Source of the DNA: Planomicrobium sp. YIM 101495
GTDB lineage: Bacteria; Bacillota; Bacilli; Bacillales_A; Planococcaceae
NCBI RefSeq assembly: GCF_009707665.1
Contig: NZ_WLZW01000001.1
Coordinates: 682,001 to 746,000, forward strand
Direction of reading: 5' to 3'
DNA length: 64,000 bases
Shown: positions 17,626 to 25,988 of the stretch, in pieces
Layout: the number at the start of each line of letters is the position of its first letter
Numbering within the stretch: position 1 is the first letter of the stretch
The notes under the pieces: generated by a model
What the model was told of the DNA's origin: nothing
Seen by the model: only the letters and a program-made list of their open reading frames with translations
The model's database searches: none
Made by a program: the position numbers and the translations under genes

Positions 17626-18018
17626 TCAGCGGTTACCGAAAAGTGCTTTAATCATTGATTTCGAATCTCCATTTTGTTTAGCTACTGTATATGAATCTTG
17701 CTTAGTGTTATCGGTTGGTTGATAGGAAAGAGAAACTTTCAGATCGTTGACAATTGCAGAGAGCTTTTTGATAGTCTCTTTTAGCTCTTTTTCATCGGCT
17801 ATTGATACAACTTCCGCAAACTGCACAAGTCCATTTTCTTTAAGCTCTGCTTTTACCTCACGCTGAAACAATTCTTTTTCACGCTGTTCTAATTGCTTAT
17901 GAGCTTCTTCCAGTGGATCAACTTCTGCTGGTTCTGTATCAACAGTTTCAGTAACACCCTCATTTTCTACTGCATCTGTTTCTGTAGTTTCAATTACTGG
18001 CTCTGTTGCATTTTCCAT
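17626..18018 (-). CDS. scaffold-like protein
   Basis: 130 residues: acidic Thr/Glu-rich N terminus, then a coiled coil (EEAHKQLEQREKELFQREV), a helix EKELKETIKKLSAIV and a short basic tail MIKALFGNR. This layout and the position just before the capsid gene are those of phage scaffolds (DUF4355-like). It would guide shell assembly and leave before maturation. Confidence 0.65.
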   Translation of the reverse strand: MENATEPVIETTETDAVENEGVTETVDTEPAEVDPLEEAHKQLEQREKELFQREVKAELKENGLVQFAEVVSIADEKELKETIKKLSAIVNDLKVSLSYQPTDNTKQDSYTVAKQNGDSKSMIKALFGNR

Positions 18019-18035
18019 AATGATTCTCCTTTTTC

Positions 18036-18236
18036 TTAATTAAATTTGACTTGAATTAGTTGTCTCGCAACTACTGGCTTACCATAAATACCGCTAAACT
18101 CAAAAATAAAATCTGAGTCAGCCGTGTAATTGTAGTCATAATAAAAAGACCCTTGAGATAAATCCTAACCCGTTCGGTTCACTGGTACAAAAACCCGAAT
18201 AACATCTGAAATCGCAAAGATTTTAGCAACAAATAA
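18036..18236 (-). pseudogene. possible coding remnant with an internal amber codon
   Basis: An open frame ends at TAA 18036 after 42 codons that look protein-like (DLSQGSFYYDYNYTADSDF ... QLIQVKFN), but upstream it meets an in-frame TAG at 18165-18167 and no start codon. The frame continues above the TAG for 23 codons to a TGA. It may be the tail of a lost structural gene; chance is not excluded. Confidence 0.3.
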
Positions 18237-18453
18237 TCACAACTTTATAACAACAAATAGTACCTCAATTCGTACAGGTTTAATCAACCTAATTAATGCG
18301 AATCGGCGGTGCTATTTTTCTCGTTCATTTTTCTCGCCTTTTTAAAATTTTTCATTAAGTAAGCTTCTTTTATTGAAAATTAAGGTAAAATGAGATCAAG
18401 GAGGAACTTAAATGGTAATATACCGTTTAAGATTTAAGAAAGGGGGATGTACT
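18237..18453. other. intergenic region before the plus-strand gene
   Basis: AT-rich, no gene. It must hold the promoter of the plus-strand membrane protein gene, whose ribosome site AAGGGGG is at about 18439. Confidence 0.4.
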
Positions 18454-19017
18454 ATGAAGCAGAAATCTAAATTATTCATTTCAATAATAGCGTTGAGCAT
18501 CGGATTAATATCGGTATTTACCGTATGGTCTATTTCAGAAATAAAAATTTCTTATGATGAACCTCAGGAAGCATTATTGGCTGAGAATGAGGATGCAATC
18601 TTAATTCCCGCTTATGTAACGGAGGACAAAGCCTTATTCTACTTCATCACAGATTCAAACAACATTGGCGCAGCAAAGATTAACAAAGGACTATTTGGCT
18701 GGAAATCGGATTACCAAGTATGGAACGAGCCTATTGGAACTATATCTGACGAAAAGTTTAACGGATACCAAAAATATGGGGATGAAATAATATTTGGCTT
18801 GATGGAAAACGGCGAGGAACTTACAGTAATGGCCGATGATATACCTGCCAACAAAATCAACTTGAAAGGTTCTTTGTATGATGAGTCGATTGAGATGGAA
18901 CTAGAAAATGTATACCTATGGTACTTTGAGTCAGACAATTTATCTCAAATAAATGAATTGAGTTTGATTAATCAGAATACAAATGAAGAATTAGACACTC
19001 ACCTATATGAAAATTAA
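18454..19017 (+). CDS. membrane-anchored hypothetical protein (moron)
   Basis: 187 residues from the ATG at 18454, preceded by AAGGGGG at the right distance; the in-frame ATG at 18412 is less likely. One N-terminal membrane segment (LFISIIALSIGLISVFTVW) and an acidic, mostly beta extracellular domain. It is the only gene on the plus strand of the element and has its own terminator, the hallmark of a moron expressed from the integrated state. Function unknown. Confidence 0.75.
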   Translation: MKQKSKLFISIIALSIGLISVFTVWSISEIKISYDEPQEALLAENEDAILIPAYVTEDKALFYFITDSNNIGAAKINKGLFGWKSDYQVWNEPIGTISDEKFNGYQKYGDEIIFGLMENGEELTVMADDIPANKINLKGSLYDESIEMELENVYLWYFESDNLSQINELSLINQNTNEELDTHLYEN

Positions 19018-19028
19018 ATCAAATCATT

Positions 19029-19055
19029 AACATCGCATTTTGCGATGTTTTTTGT
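19029..19055 (+). terminator. terminator of the plus-strand gene
   Basis: Stem AACATCGCA / TGCGATGTT with a 3-nt loop followed by six T, 12 bp after the stop codon at 19017. Confidence 0.9.
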
Positions 19056-19135
19056 TTGAAAACAAACGGTGGCTACTTAACAAAGTCTTTTCAACAAAAA
19101 AGCTTCACCAAGATTTTGGCAAAGCCCTCGAAGTT

Positions 19136-19513
19136 TTAACGTTTGTAAATAATGTCTTCCCACGTATACACCTTGTCAGCGATGCCGAGTCGTTGAGCTG
19201 GTGTTTTCTTCTCACCATTCGAATTGAACGGCATACAGAAGTTATAGTAAGTTCTCAAAATCGTGATGGCCATTTGTGAGTACCTCGGATTGAAGTTCGA
19301 ATAAATATAACTCTTACCATCTCCACGTGCCGTTACAAGAGGTCTTTCTAAAATCGACAATCTACGCCTTACCGTTTGAAAGAACCCGTTTATCGCATTG
19401 TCATTCACTTGTACTAACAGGTCAGCCAGTTGCTTATCAGATAAACTCCACGTGTCTGTTAAAACATCCAAATGACGATGGCCACGATCACTTGTAGGAA
19501 TTGGGTGTTTCAA
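19136..19513 (-). pseudogene. C-terminal fragment of a transposase
   Basis: About 125 codons with the pattern INGFFQTVRRRLSILERP, then SYIYSNFNPRYSQMAI, TYYNFC and TPAQRLGIADKVYTWEDIIY. The last segment is the typical C-terminal end of DDE-type transposases of several IS families. There is no proper start codon; a stop lies 6 nt upstream of the first TTG, and no terminal inverted repeats are visible. Remnant of a decayed insertion sequence. Confidence 0.55.
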
Positions 19514-19558
19514 TGATTAATGGATTAGATTTAGTTCCAATTCCTAACATTTAATCAC

Positions 19559-19906
19559 CTACAATACTTGCGGAATTTGAAGCTTATGAATAATTGTCAG
19601 TTCATCATCAGCCGACTCAAATGTAAAGCTAGTGAAGTTTTCAGTAGTAATTGCGTTAGCTCCAGTAGGTGAATCAAACACAACTGATTTCCCGACTGTT
19701 TGATTAGTGAATAAAGCGTCTGAGCCTTTGATAATGAGCTTGTATTCAATTGTTGGGGTGTTTGCACTTCCAGCGATTTCAAGGCCGTCAGCAATACCAA
19801 AACGCTTTAAAACTGTACCATCCGGCTTCCGCAACTCTAGGTATTTCCAATTTGCAATTACAAACTCTCGAATCTTTTGATAACCGTATTGATTGATTTC
19901 AGCCAC
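19559..19906 (-). CDS. putative structural protein, 115 residues
   Basis: Beta-rich protein starting with an YQKIREFVIANWKYLELR segment and carrying IEYKLIIKGSDALF and FTFESADDELTIIHKL. Such small proteins occur with phage-type head genes and may be a decoration or fibre-like component. Good ribosome site (AAAGGTGG upstream). Function not provable here. Confidence 0.55.
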   Translation of the reverse strand: MAEINQYGYQKIREFVIANWKYLELRKPDGTVLKRFGIADGLEIAGSANTPTIEYKLIIKGSDALFTNQTVGKSVVFDSPTGANAITTENFTSFTFESADDELTIIHKLQIPQVL

Positions 19907-19960
19907 AAAATGACCACCTTTTCATTTAAAGATTTTATTGAAAAATTTGATTGATAGACA

Positions 19961-19992
19961 TAAAAAAAAGAACCCTAATGGCGTAAGGTTCT
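19961..19992 (-). terminator. terminator hairpin
   Basis: Minus-strand stem AGAACC / GGTTCT followed by eight T. It separates the 349-codon gene and its structured trailer from the structural gene below. Confidence 0.75.
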
Positions 19993-20046
19993 AAAAAATA
20001 AACTACAAAAAATTTGCATTACAGAATGAACTATAATGACTAAAGT

Positions 20047-20169
20047 TGAACAGAGGTCTTGACTCCTCTTTATTGTTCATTAGGTGTAATACGTAAATCA
20101 ATCTGGAGGAGAGAATACGCATCTGAGGAGCAAAAAAGATTGACTTTTCACCCCTACACTAGTACCTAA
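20047..20169. ncRNA. candidate structured RNA or regulatory region
   Basis: Three nested or adjacent inverted repeats in about 120 bp: TGAACA-GAGG / CCTC-TGTTCA (20047-20079), an outer pair TTAGG-TGTA / TACA-CCTAA (20080-20169) and an inner pair TCAATCT / AGATTGA (20098-20143). No coding frame. It lies between the stop of the 20202 gene and the terminator at 19961-19992. Strand and function are uncertain; a minus-strand RNA ended by that terminator is possible. Confidence 0.35.
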
Positions 20170-20201
20170 TTATACTCAAAAAGTGTTACGTTTTAGATTG
20201 C

Positions 20202-21191
20202 TTAAATCGCTTCCAATTGTTCTTTAGTTACCTTAGACTTTTCTTTCAAGCGTCTAAGTCTATTTTTGAAAGCAGATTCTTTCATATTCATCTGCATAGC
20301 AAAATATCTTTTATTAAATCCGATCAGATGACCCTTTTCATTAAATGTAAATGGTGCAATATTGATAGCGTCAATTTCCTTCTGTATCACATTCTTTAAC
20401 ATGCTATAGAAAACGGCTTGATTGCTAGTAAGATTGTCTTCATTCACCTGCAAAATATATTTGGCACTAGTTTTAATAAATTGTTGCTTGCGGATTTCTT
20501 CTTTCGTCACATAATACTTTTCGCCATTGATGTTATGGACTTTCGTTCCCAGCAACTTAGTAAGTTTACGGTCAACTTTCCTTTTCGTACTTATAGCAAT
20601 AAAGCCTATAATTTCATCTTCTGATCTAGTTAGATCAACGCTCGACAGTACCTGATTCAATGACTCTAATATTAGAGGTGTATACTGATTAAGCAATTTG
20701 CTCTTTTCTCTATTAATTGCAGGGAGAATATTTCTAAACTCCATAAATTCATCATATACGTTCCCATAACCTATCTTATCCCATACTTTAGATGGTACTT
20801 TGTCAAAATCGTCTTTGTAGTAATGAAAGCCATGTTCTGCAAAAGTGCTATAAATCGTATGCAGAGCATCATCATCATATATTGACTGCTGGCTTCCTTC
20901 AAAAAGATACTTTCTTCGCATGCCATTAGCTTTTTTAGTGTACCTAGCTAACCAAATTCTAATATTGTATGCTAGTCGGTATTCAGCAGTATTTTTCTTA
21001 ACAGTATACTTCGGTCGCCAACGATTAAATGTTAAAGTGTAATGTCCATCTTCCTCATTATAAAACTCTTGCTCGACTTGCTTGCAGATCATTGTAGTCT
21101 TAACCATTTCTGATTGAGCCAACTTCATTAATTCAGCAGCAAAATCATGTTCCCCTTGTTGATGCGCTTTAATCTTCTCTTTAAAATCCAT
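20202..21191 (-). CDS. unknown protein with a possible C-terminal HTH
   Basis: 329 residues from the ATG at 21191 (GAGGA upstream; a second ATG 6 nt earlier is possible). Mostly helical and basic. The last 35 residues (RYFAMQMNMKESAFKNRLRRLKE) look like a DNA-binding helix-turn-helix of sigma-factor region 4 type. Being the first large gene after the integrase, it could be the element's replication initiator or a transcription activator of the head genes. No recognised family. Confidence 0.55.
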   Translation of the reverse strand: MDFKEKIKAHQQGEHDFAAELMKLAQSEMVKTTMICKQVEQEFYNEEDGHYTLTFNRWRPKYTVKKNTAEYRLAYNIRIWLARYTKKANGMRRKYLFEGSQQSIYDDDALHTIYSTFAEHGFHYYKDDFDKVPSKVWDKIGYGNVYDEFMEFRNILPAINREKSKLLNQYTPLILESLNQVLSSVDLTRSEDEIIGFIAISTKRKVDRKLTKLLGTKVHNINGEKYYVTKEEIRKQQFIKTSAKYILQVNEDNLTSNQAVFYSMLKNVIQKEIDAINIAPFTFNEKGHLIGFNKRYFAMQMNMKESAFKNRLRRLKEKSKVTKEQLEAI

Positions 21192-21295
21192 TTTCATTCC
21201 TCTTCTCTTTTGTGTATATCCTCCAAAATAGAGGACTACCAAAAAGAACATATTATTATTATTCTACCCACCAACTTCAAATTCATCAACGTGAT

Positions 21296-21472
21296 TTAGA
21301 AATATTTATCTTTATTTTCTTCTTCTTTCTCTTCTCTATCTCCAATGTCAGCATAAACCTCTTGTATTTTTCTTGCAATCCGTTCAATTGTTTCATCTGA
21401 TAGCGCTTCTCTACCTACTCTTTCTAGTTGCTCTAAGTATTGTGGATTCTTAATAATTTTTGATTTCGACAT
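21296..21472 (-). CDS. small helical protein, 58 residues
   Basis: ATG at 21472 with GGAG 8 nt upstream. Helical, acidic C terminus (EEKEEENKDKYF). No domain. By position it may be a small regulator of the element. Confidence 0.6.
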   Translation of the reverse strand: MSKSKIIKNPQYLEQLERVGREALSDETIERIARKIQEVYADIGDREEKEEENKDKYF

Positions 21473-21576
21473 ATTCACTTCTCCTTCTTTTAAGTAAGTT
21501 ATAATAATACATAGTGTTTAAATACATATTTTACCAATTAACTTACGTCTATCTTACTCTATTTCTTTAGGTGTGT

Positions 21577-21753
21577 CTATTCAACTACTGAATCCTGTAT
21601 CTCACGTTCTAAATACCTCACATAAGCAGCAAGATTCTCTATGTTCTCTTCATTCTCCCCCTGCACCATTAACCCCCATAATTTCTCTTTAGCTTCCTTG
21701 ATCTCACTTTCTAGCTTTTCTCTAGCGTTATATTCCTGCTCTAAGTTCCTCAT
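21577..21753 (-). CDS. small coiled-coil protein, 58 residues
   Basis: ATG at 21753 with AGGGAG upstream. A single coiled coil (EYNAREKLESEIKEAKEKL, then AAYVRYLEREIQD). Nothing like an excisionase HTH is seen. Function unknown. Confidence 0.6.
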   Translation of the reverse strand: MRNLEQEYNAREKLESEIKEAKEKLWGLMVQGENEENIENLAAYVRYLEREIQDSVVE

Positions 21754-21883
21754 GGTTATCTCCCTCCCTCTAGTTATCTTCATCCCTAAAATTCTTTTGT
21801 TTTCTTGCTCTATTTCACTTGACCTTTAACGCTTTTTGACAGCAGAGTTGGAGAAAAATAGGAAATTCGTAAAATTGTTGCCT

Positions 21884-22368
21884 TACTTTCAGACACAAAT
21901 AAAGCTATGTCTGAAAGTAAAGCAGCAATCACGTTTTTAACAGCGTCATTGTGTCAAAATGAGGTTCGTCCGTCTTTGTCTAATTGGAAACTTTCGTTTC
22001 TTATATCCCCATCTGCTTACTGCCCACAGATGATTACAGGAGTATAATGCTAGTGCCGTAACACTTCAGTAAGCTCTCTCCTAGCCTTTAAAGGTAGCTA
22101 CCACCCTTCACTGCTCACCGAGACAAAGAACGGCTAAAAGAGCAGTATATCCGTACTTATTGCATCGGGAACGGAAAACCCTGTCAATTTTAGATTAGTG
22201 TCGTGTTACTAGGCATTCCACGACAAGAACACTCCCGAAAAATGACATTACTTAATAAGCCTTGCAATATCACATTTTTTGCGATAATATTAAGGTACAT
22301 TTTGAATACGGGAGTATTCTATATTTAGTTGGAAGATCAGTGATTGCCGTCACTGGTCTTCTTTTTTT
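21884..22368 (+). ncRNA. candidate large structured non-coding RNA
   Basis: About 490 bp with no coding frame, ending on the plus strand in a strong terminator (22332-22368). Stems seen: TACTTTCAGACA / TGTCTGAAAGTA (21884-21919), CATCTG / CAGATG (22010-22032), AGGAG / CTCCT with inner AGTG / CACT (22038-22082), GGTAGCTACC (22093-22102), ACTGCTC / GAGCAGT with inner CCG / CGG (22110-22146) and TGTCGTG / CACGACA (22199-22225). A TTGACA at 21836 could be part of a promoter but its -10 is poor. Phage-borne large RNAs such as ROOL or GOLLD are of this size; no match can be claimed. Confidence 0.4.
22332..22368 (+). terminator. strong plus-strand terminator facing the integrase gene
   Basis: Stem GAAGATCAGTGA / TCACTGGTCTTC with a 6-nt loop and seven T. 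There is no plus-strand gene upstream of it, which is the main reason to suspect a non-coding RNA here. Confidence 0.85.
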
Positions 22369-22382
22369 GTGCAGAAAACTAA

Positions 22383-23300
22383 TTAATCTTTTGTTGAAAA
22401 TCTCCCCATGAGAGGACTGGAATTAATAGCTTTAGTAATCAATTGCTGATCGCTCATACTGTGCAAATACCGCTGCGTAACACTAATATCAGAATGTCCT
22501 AAGAGTCTCGACAAACTGTAAACATCCATATTAGTATTGTCTAACCATTGGACAGCATAGAAATGCCTGAATGTGTGCGGAGAAACCCTTTTCCCTTCCA
22601 CCCCTGCCCTCTTACCTGCTTGCTTTACAACGCTGTCTAACGCCACATGAGATAGCCCACGCCCCTGATAAGAAAGAAAGTATTCGTCTGTAGTTTGTCT
22701 ATCTTTGAAATTTTGTTTTCTCAGACGTTCATACTTGATAAGGATTCTTTTCAATGCAGGGCTGATGAAAATGATCCGTTCTTTATTCCCCTTACCATTT
22801 ACAAGTATTTTAGTTTCACTAAAACTCGCTGTCTTCAATGTCCTCAATTCCATTGCTCTGATTCCTGTATCCGCTAGAAGCGCTATAATGGCTTTATTTC
22901 TCGCTTCTAAATACGTCTTATAAGAAAATGAATTAATCATGGCGTGAACCTCTTCCAGAGTGAACCCATTTAACACTTTCTCAGGCACTTTAGGAAGCTC
23001 CACTTTTTTAGCAATATTCTCAGAAAGATACTCTTCCTTTTCACACCAATTAAAAAATGATGCAATCATCTTAAACATGGAAACAATGCTTTGTGGCTGC
23101 AATCCTGCTATTTGCTTTTGTCTTACATAGGCTTTTAGATCATAGACCGTTACAGATTGAAGCTTAGTGATCCCCCTGCTTTCTGCTAGATAGGACTTCA
23201 ACTGTTTTAACTCTTGCCTTTTGTTAATCATCGTTTTTGCAGTGAATCCCTTTGCCTGACAGAAATAATAATACTCATTGATTACATCTTCTAACTCCAC
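22383..23300 (-). CDS. int: tyrosine integrase
   Basis: 305 residues from a GTG at 23300 that follows AAGGGTGG at 8 nt; the in-frame GTG at 23312 overlaps the ribosome site and is unlikely. N-terminal SAM-like arm domain, then the catalytic domain with Arg in ADTGIRAMELR, HTFRHFYA (His-x-x-Arg), LLGHSDIS and the nucleophile Tyr in VTQRYLH. XerC/D-like in length. It lies 260 bp from attR and should catalyse recombination at the yneF site. Confidence 0.93.
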   Translation of the reverse strand: MELEDVINEYYYFCQAKGFTAKTMINKRQELKQLKSYLAESRGITKLQSVTVYDLKAYVRQKQIAGLQPQSIVSMFKMIASFFNWCEKEEYLSENIAKKVELPKVPEKVLNGFTLEEVHAMINSFSYKTYLEARNKAIIALLADTGIRAMELRTLKTASFSETKILVNGKGNKERIIFISPALKRILIKYERLRKQNFKDRQTTDEYFLSYQGRGLSHVALDSVVKQAGKRAGVEGKRVSPHTFRHFYAVQWLDNTNMDVYSLSRLLGHSDISVTQRYLHSMSDQQLITKAINSSPLMGRFSTKD

Positions 23301-23302
23301 GA

Positions 23303-23348
23303 AAAAAACCACCCTTCTGCTTAAGTTTCAACAGAAAAGTGGTTTTTT
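23303..23348 (-). promoter_or_regulatory. hairpin covering the integrase ribosome site
   Basis: Minus-strand RNA folds as AAAAAACCAC-tt-TTCTG / CAGAA-gg-GTGGTTTTTT. The right arm contains the AAGGGTGG ribosome site and ends in a seven-T run just before the GTG start. It can act both as an intrinsic terminator for transcripts coming from yneF and as a lid on integrase translation. Confidence 0.6.
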
Positions 23349-23521
23349 GAACTAAATACGAAAAATTAATCAACAAGCTAAATGAGTTGCAAAGGAAAAT
23401 TCACCTCATAGCAATGAAAAAAAGAATCAATCAATAAATAACTTCATTTGATTCATCGACAAACCCTTTTAAAAATCGCTTAGAGAATCAGAAGAAGCTT
23501 GATGTATAAGGGTTTATCCCC
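23349..23521. other. integrase-attR interval
   Basis: 173 bp without a gene. It holds an 8-bp inverted repeat AAACCCTT (23463-23470) / AAGGGTTT (23507-23514) and probably the integrase arm sites. Confidence 0.4.
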
Positions 23522-23779
23522 TTACTTTTTCTCGCCTCTGACTTTTGCTTTCTTCTCAGGTTTTGTAGATGCTTTATTCATTTGAGTCATCATTTGATTG
23601 ATTTTCTTCTGCGACGGTTTTTGTCCCATTTGCATCATCATGATACGCAGCATGTCTTCGTTAATCGGTGGGTTTTCTTCCAAATACTTCATCATGTATC
23701 GGCGGGAAATGAAAAAGCCGAGCGCAACACCCCCGAGTAAAGCGACAACAACGATCAAAATCCAAATCCATGTATCCAA
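23522..23779 (-). CDS. yneF: YneF family protein (UPF0154), C terminus supplied by the element
   Basis: 85 residues: one N-terminal membrane segment ([20 protein letters not shown]), then the conserved cytoplasmic part [19 protein letters not shown] and [14 protein letters not shown]. The 76-bp att repeat lies within the coding end, so the final residues ([13 protein letters not shown]) are encoded by the element, replacing the original SGTKKVKEKK still found at 7059. The protein stays full length and lysine-rich at its end. Function unknown. Confidence 0.92.
   Translation of the reverse strand: MDTWIWILIVVVALLGGVALGFFISRRYMMKYLEENPPINEDMLRIMMMQMGQKPSQKKINQMMTQMNKASTKPEKKAKVRGEKK
23564..23639. 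repeat. attR, 76-bp perfect direct repeat
   Basis: Identical to 7092-7167; on the integrase-proximal side of the element and inside the yneF coding region. Confidence 0.95.
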
Positions 23780-23852
23780 AAAAGTTACCTCCCTCGTGTT
23801 GCATATATAAGTGCACCAAAGAGGATTATACTATAAAACCGCCTATCTGACT

Positions 23853-23890
23853 ATAAGAAAAGCAAGCAACCCGAATTCCGGATTGCTTGC
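23853..23890 (-). terminator. tkt terminator
   Basis: Minus-strand stem GCAAGCAATCCGG / CGGGTTGCTTGC followed by TTTTCTTAT, 12 bp after the tkt stop. Confidence 0.85.
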
Positions 23891-23901
23891 CTAAAGGTTG
23901 A

Positions 23902-25902
23902 TTAATTTGCGAGCAACGCTTTTACTTTCTCTGCAACGTTGTTCGCTGTGAAGCCGAATTCTTCCATGATCTTCTCACCAGGAGCACTTGCGCCGAAACG
24001 GTCAATCGCAAGGATATCCCCTTCGTCACCCGTGTAACGTTCCCAACCGAACGAGGAGCCCACTTCGATCGCAAGACGTTTCTTCACGTGTTTCGGAAGG
24101 ACGGATTGCTTGTAAGCTGCATCCTGCTTCTCGAAACGATCCCATGATGGCATCGAAACAACAGACACTTGGATGCCGTCTTCTGCTAGCTGCTTCTGGG
24201 CTTCGACAGCTAGGCTCACTTCAGAACCAGTCGCAAGAAGAAGTGCTTGTGGGTTTTCTACACCAGACACAGTGTATGCACCTTTGCTGACGCCTTCTTC
24301 AGCCAATTCGCCTGATTGCTCAAGGACTGGAAGATCTTGACGAGACAACACAAGAACTGTTGGTGTGTCTTTTTCAGTGATTGCGATGCGCCATGCAGCT
24401 TTCGTTTCGTTCGCGTCTGCCGGACGGATCAACCCAAGGCCAGGCATTGCACGAAGTGATGCAAGGTGCTCAACTGGCTCGTGAGTCGGTCCATCTTCGC
24501 CGACTGCTACACTATCGTGTGTGAAGACGTATGTGACAGGCAAGCCCATCAAGCTTGAAAGACGGATTGCCGGACGTACGTAGTCACTGAAGACGAAGAA
24601 CGTTCCGCCAAATACACGTAGACCGCCATGAAGCGCCATCCCGTTCAATGCAGTACCCATTGCGAATTCCCGTACACCAAACCAGATATTGCGGCCGGCC
24701 GGGTTCGAAGCATCGAAATCGCCGCCGTCTTTGATCGATGTTTTGTTCGATCCTGCTAGGTCAGCTGAGCCACCGAAGAATGATGGAACAGTTTTTGCGA
24801 TTGCGTTGATCATCTCACCAGAAGATGCACGTGTCGCCTGTTTCTTGCCCGCTTCGTATGACGGGAATTCCTTGTCGAAATCCTCCGGAAGCTCACCAGC
24901 GATGGCTGCTTTTAATTGGGCAGCAAGTTCAGGGTATGCAGATTCGTAGTTCTTGAACAATTCGTTCCAAGCTTCTTCCGCCTTACCGCCAAGCTCTTCG
25001 GTCGCTTGCTTGAACGTTTCGTAAACTTCTTCAGGCACATGGAAATCCTCGTCGAATGTCCACTTGTAATATTCTTTCGTCAATTTCATTTCAGCTTCGC
25101 CAAGGGGAGCACCGTGTACATCCGCTTTACCAGATTTGTTTGGTGAACCGTAGCCGATCACTGTTTTCACTTCAACCAATGTCGGGCCGCCAGTTGCATT
25201 CTTCGCTTCTGCAATCGCAGCCGAAAGCTCGTCAAGATCGTTCCCATCGTTTACGCGCAAGTAGTTCCAGCCGTATGACTCGAAACGTTTGCGAATATTC
25301 TCAGAGAAACTCTTGTCCAAGTCACCATCTAGTGAAATATCGTTACTGTCGTAAAGAACGACAAGTTTGTCCAATTGCAAGTGGCCAGCAAGTGAAATTG
25401 CTTCGCCTGCTACCCCTTCCATCAAGTCCCCGTCGCCACAAAGTGCGAACGTATGGTGATCGACAATATTGAAATCGTCTTTGTTATAAACCGAGCCGAG
25501 GTGACGTTCTGCCATCGCCATGCCGACAGCCATTCCGATTCCTTGTCCAAGTGGACCCGTCGTTGCTTCAACCCCAACTGTGTGGCCGAATTCCGGGTGT
25601 CCTGGTGTCAATGAGTCCCACTGGCGGAAATTACGGATTTCCTCCATCGGCAAGCCATAGCCGCTCAAGTGAAGCAAGCTATAAAGCAGCATTGATCCGT
25701 GGCCCGCTGAAAGTACAAAACGGTCGCGGTTGAACCACGTCGGGTTTTTCGGGTTGTGGTTCATATGTTTTGTCCAAAGTGAATAAGCCATCGGTGCTGC
25801 ACCCATCGGCAACCCCGGATGGCCAGAGTTTGCACGTTCGATTGCATCGATGGACAATGTACGAATAGTCGTCACTGCCAATTGATCGGTATGGTTAGAC
25901 AT
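23902..25902 (-). CDS. tkt: transketolase
   Basis: Thiamine-diphosphate enzyme of the pentose phosphate pathway that moves two-carbon ketol units. 666 residues, the family length. Order seen: [16 protein letters not shown] at the N terminus, the ThDP motif [13 protein letters not shown], the central pyrimidine domain with [16 protein letters not shown] and the transketolase C-terminal domain. Lies between ynzC and yneF as in B. subtilis. Confidence 0.97.
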   Translation of the reverse strand: MSNHTDQLAVTTIRTLSIDAIERANSGHPGLPMGAAPMAYSLWTKHMNHNPKNPTWFNRDRFVLSAGHGSMLLYSLLHLSGYGLPMEEIRNFRQWDSLTPGHPEFGHTVGVEATTGPLGQGIGMAVGMAMAERHLGSVYNKDDFNIVDHHTFALCGDGDLMEGVAGEAISLAGHLQLDKLVVLYDSNDISLDGDLDKSFSENIRKRFESYGWNYLRVNDGNDLDELSAAIAEAKNATGGPTLVEVKTVIGYGSPNKSGKADVHGAPLGEAEMKLTKEYYKWTFDEDFHVPEEVYETFKQATEELGGKAEEAWNELFKNYESAYPELAAQLKAAIAGELPEDFDKEFPSYEAGKKQATRASSGEMINAIAKTVPSFFGGSADLAGSNKTSIKDGGDFDASNPAGRNIWFGVREFAMGTALNGMALHGGLRVFGGTFFVFSDYVRPAIRLSSLMGLPVTYVFTHDSVAVGEDGPTHEPVEHLASLRAMPGLGLIRPADANETKAAWRIAITEKDTPTVLVLSRQDLPVLEQSGELAEEGVSKGAYTVSGVENPQALLLATGSEVSLAVEAQKQLAEDGIQVSVVSMPSWDRFEKQDAAYKQSVLPKHVKKRLAIEVGSSFGWERYTGDEGDILAIDRFGASAPGEKIMEEFGFTANNVAEKVKALLAN

Positions 25903-25988
25903 TAAAACATCTCCTCTAAAAGTAAGTATAATCCTTCTATAGTTTAGTCAACATTGCGTAAGAATACAACGAAAAAGGAGAATACGCA

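Larger units (their letters stand above)
7092..23639. mobile_element. 16.5 kb head-only integrative element, satellite-like
   Basis: Unit length is 16,472 bp between the two att copies. It is visibly more AT-rich than the flanking chromosome. Almost all genes are on the minus strand, from the integrase at the right end towards 7.3 kb. Recognisable genes are integrase, scaffold, SU10-like major capsid, TerS, TerL, portal, adaptor and head closure. No tape measure, tail tube, baseplate, holin, endolysin, primase or helicase is present. Capsid-forming phage-inducible chromosomal islands have this head-plus-packaging, tail-less content at about this size. A decayed prophage is the alternative; the compact genes with good ribosome sites and intact att and integrase speak against it. 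Confidence 0.75.

Noticed and set aside
7092-23639. Reading the small element as simply a shortened ordinary prophage
   Set aside because: No trace of tail, tape-measure or lysis genes is left, and the genes present are compact with good ribosome sites. Kept only as the alternative.
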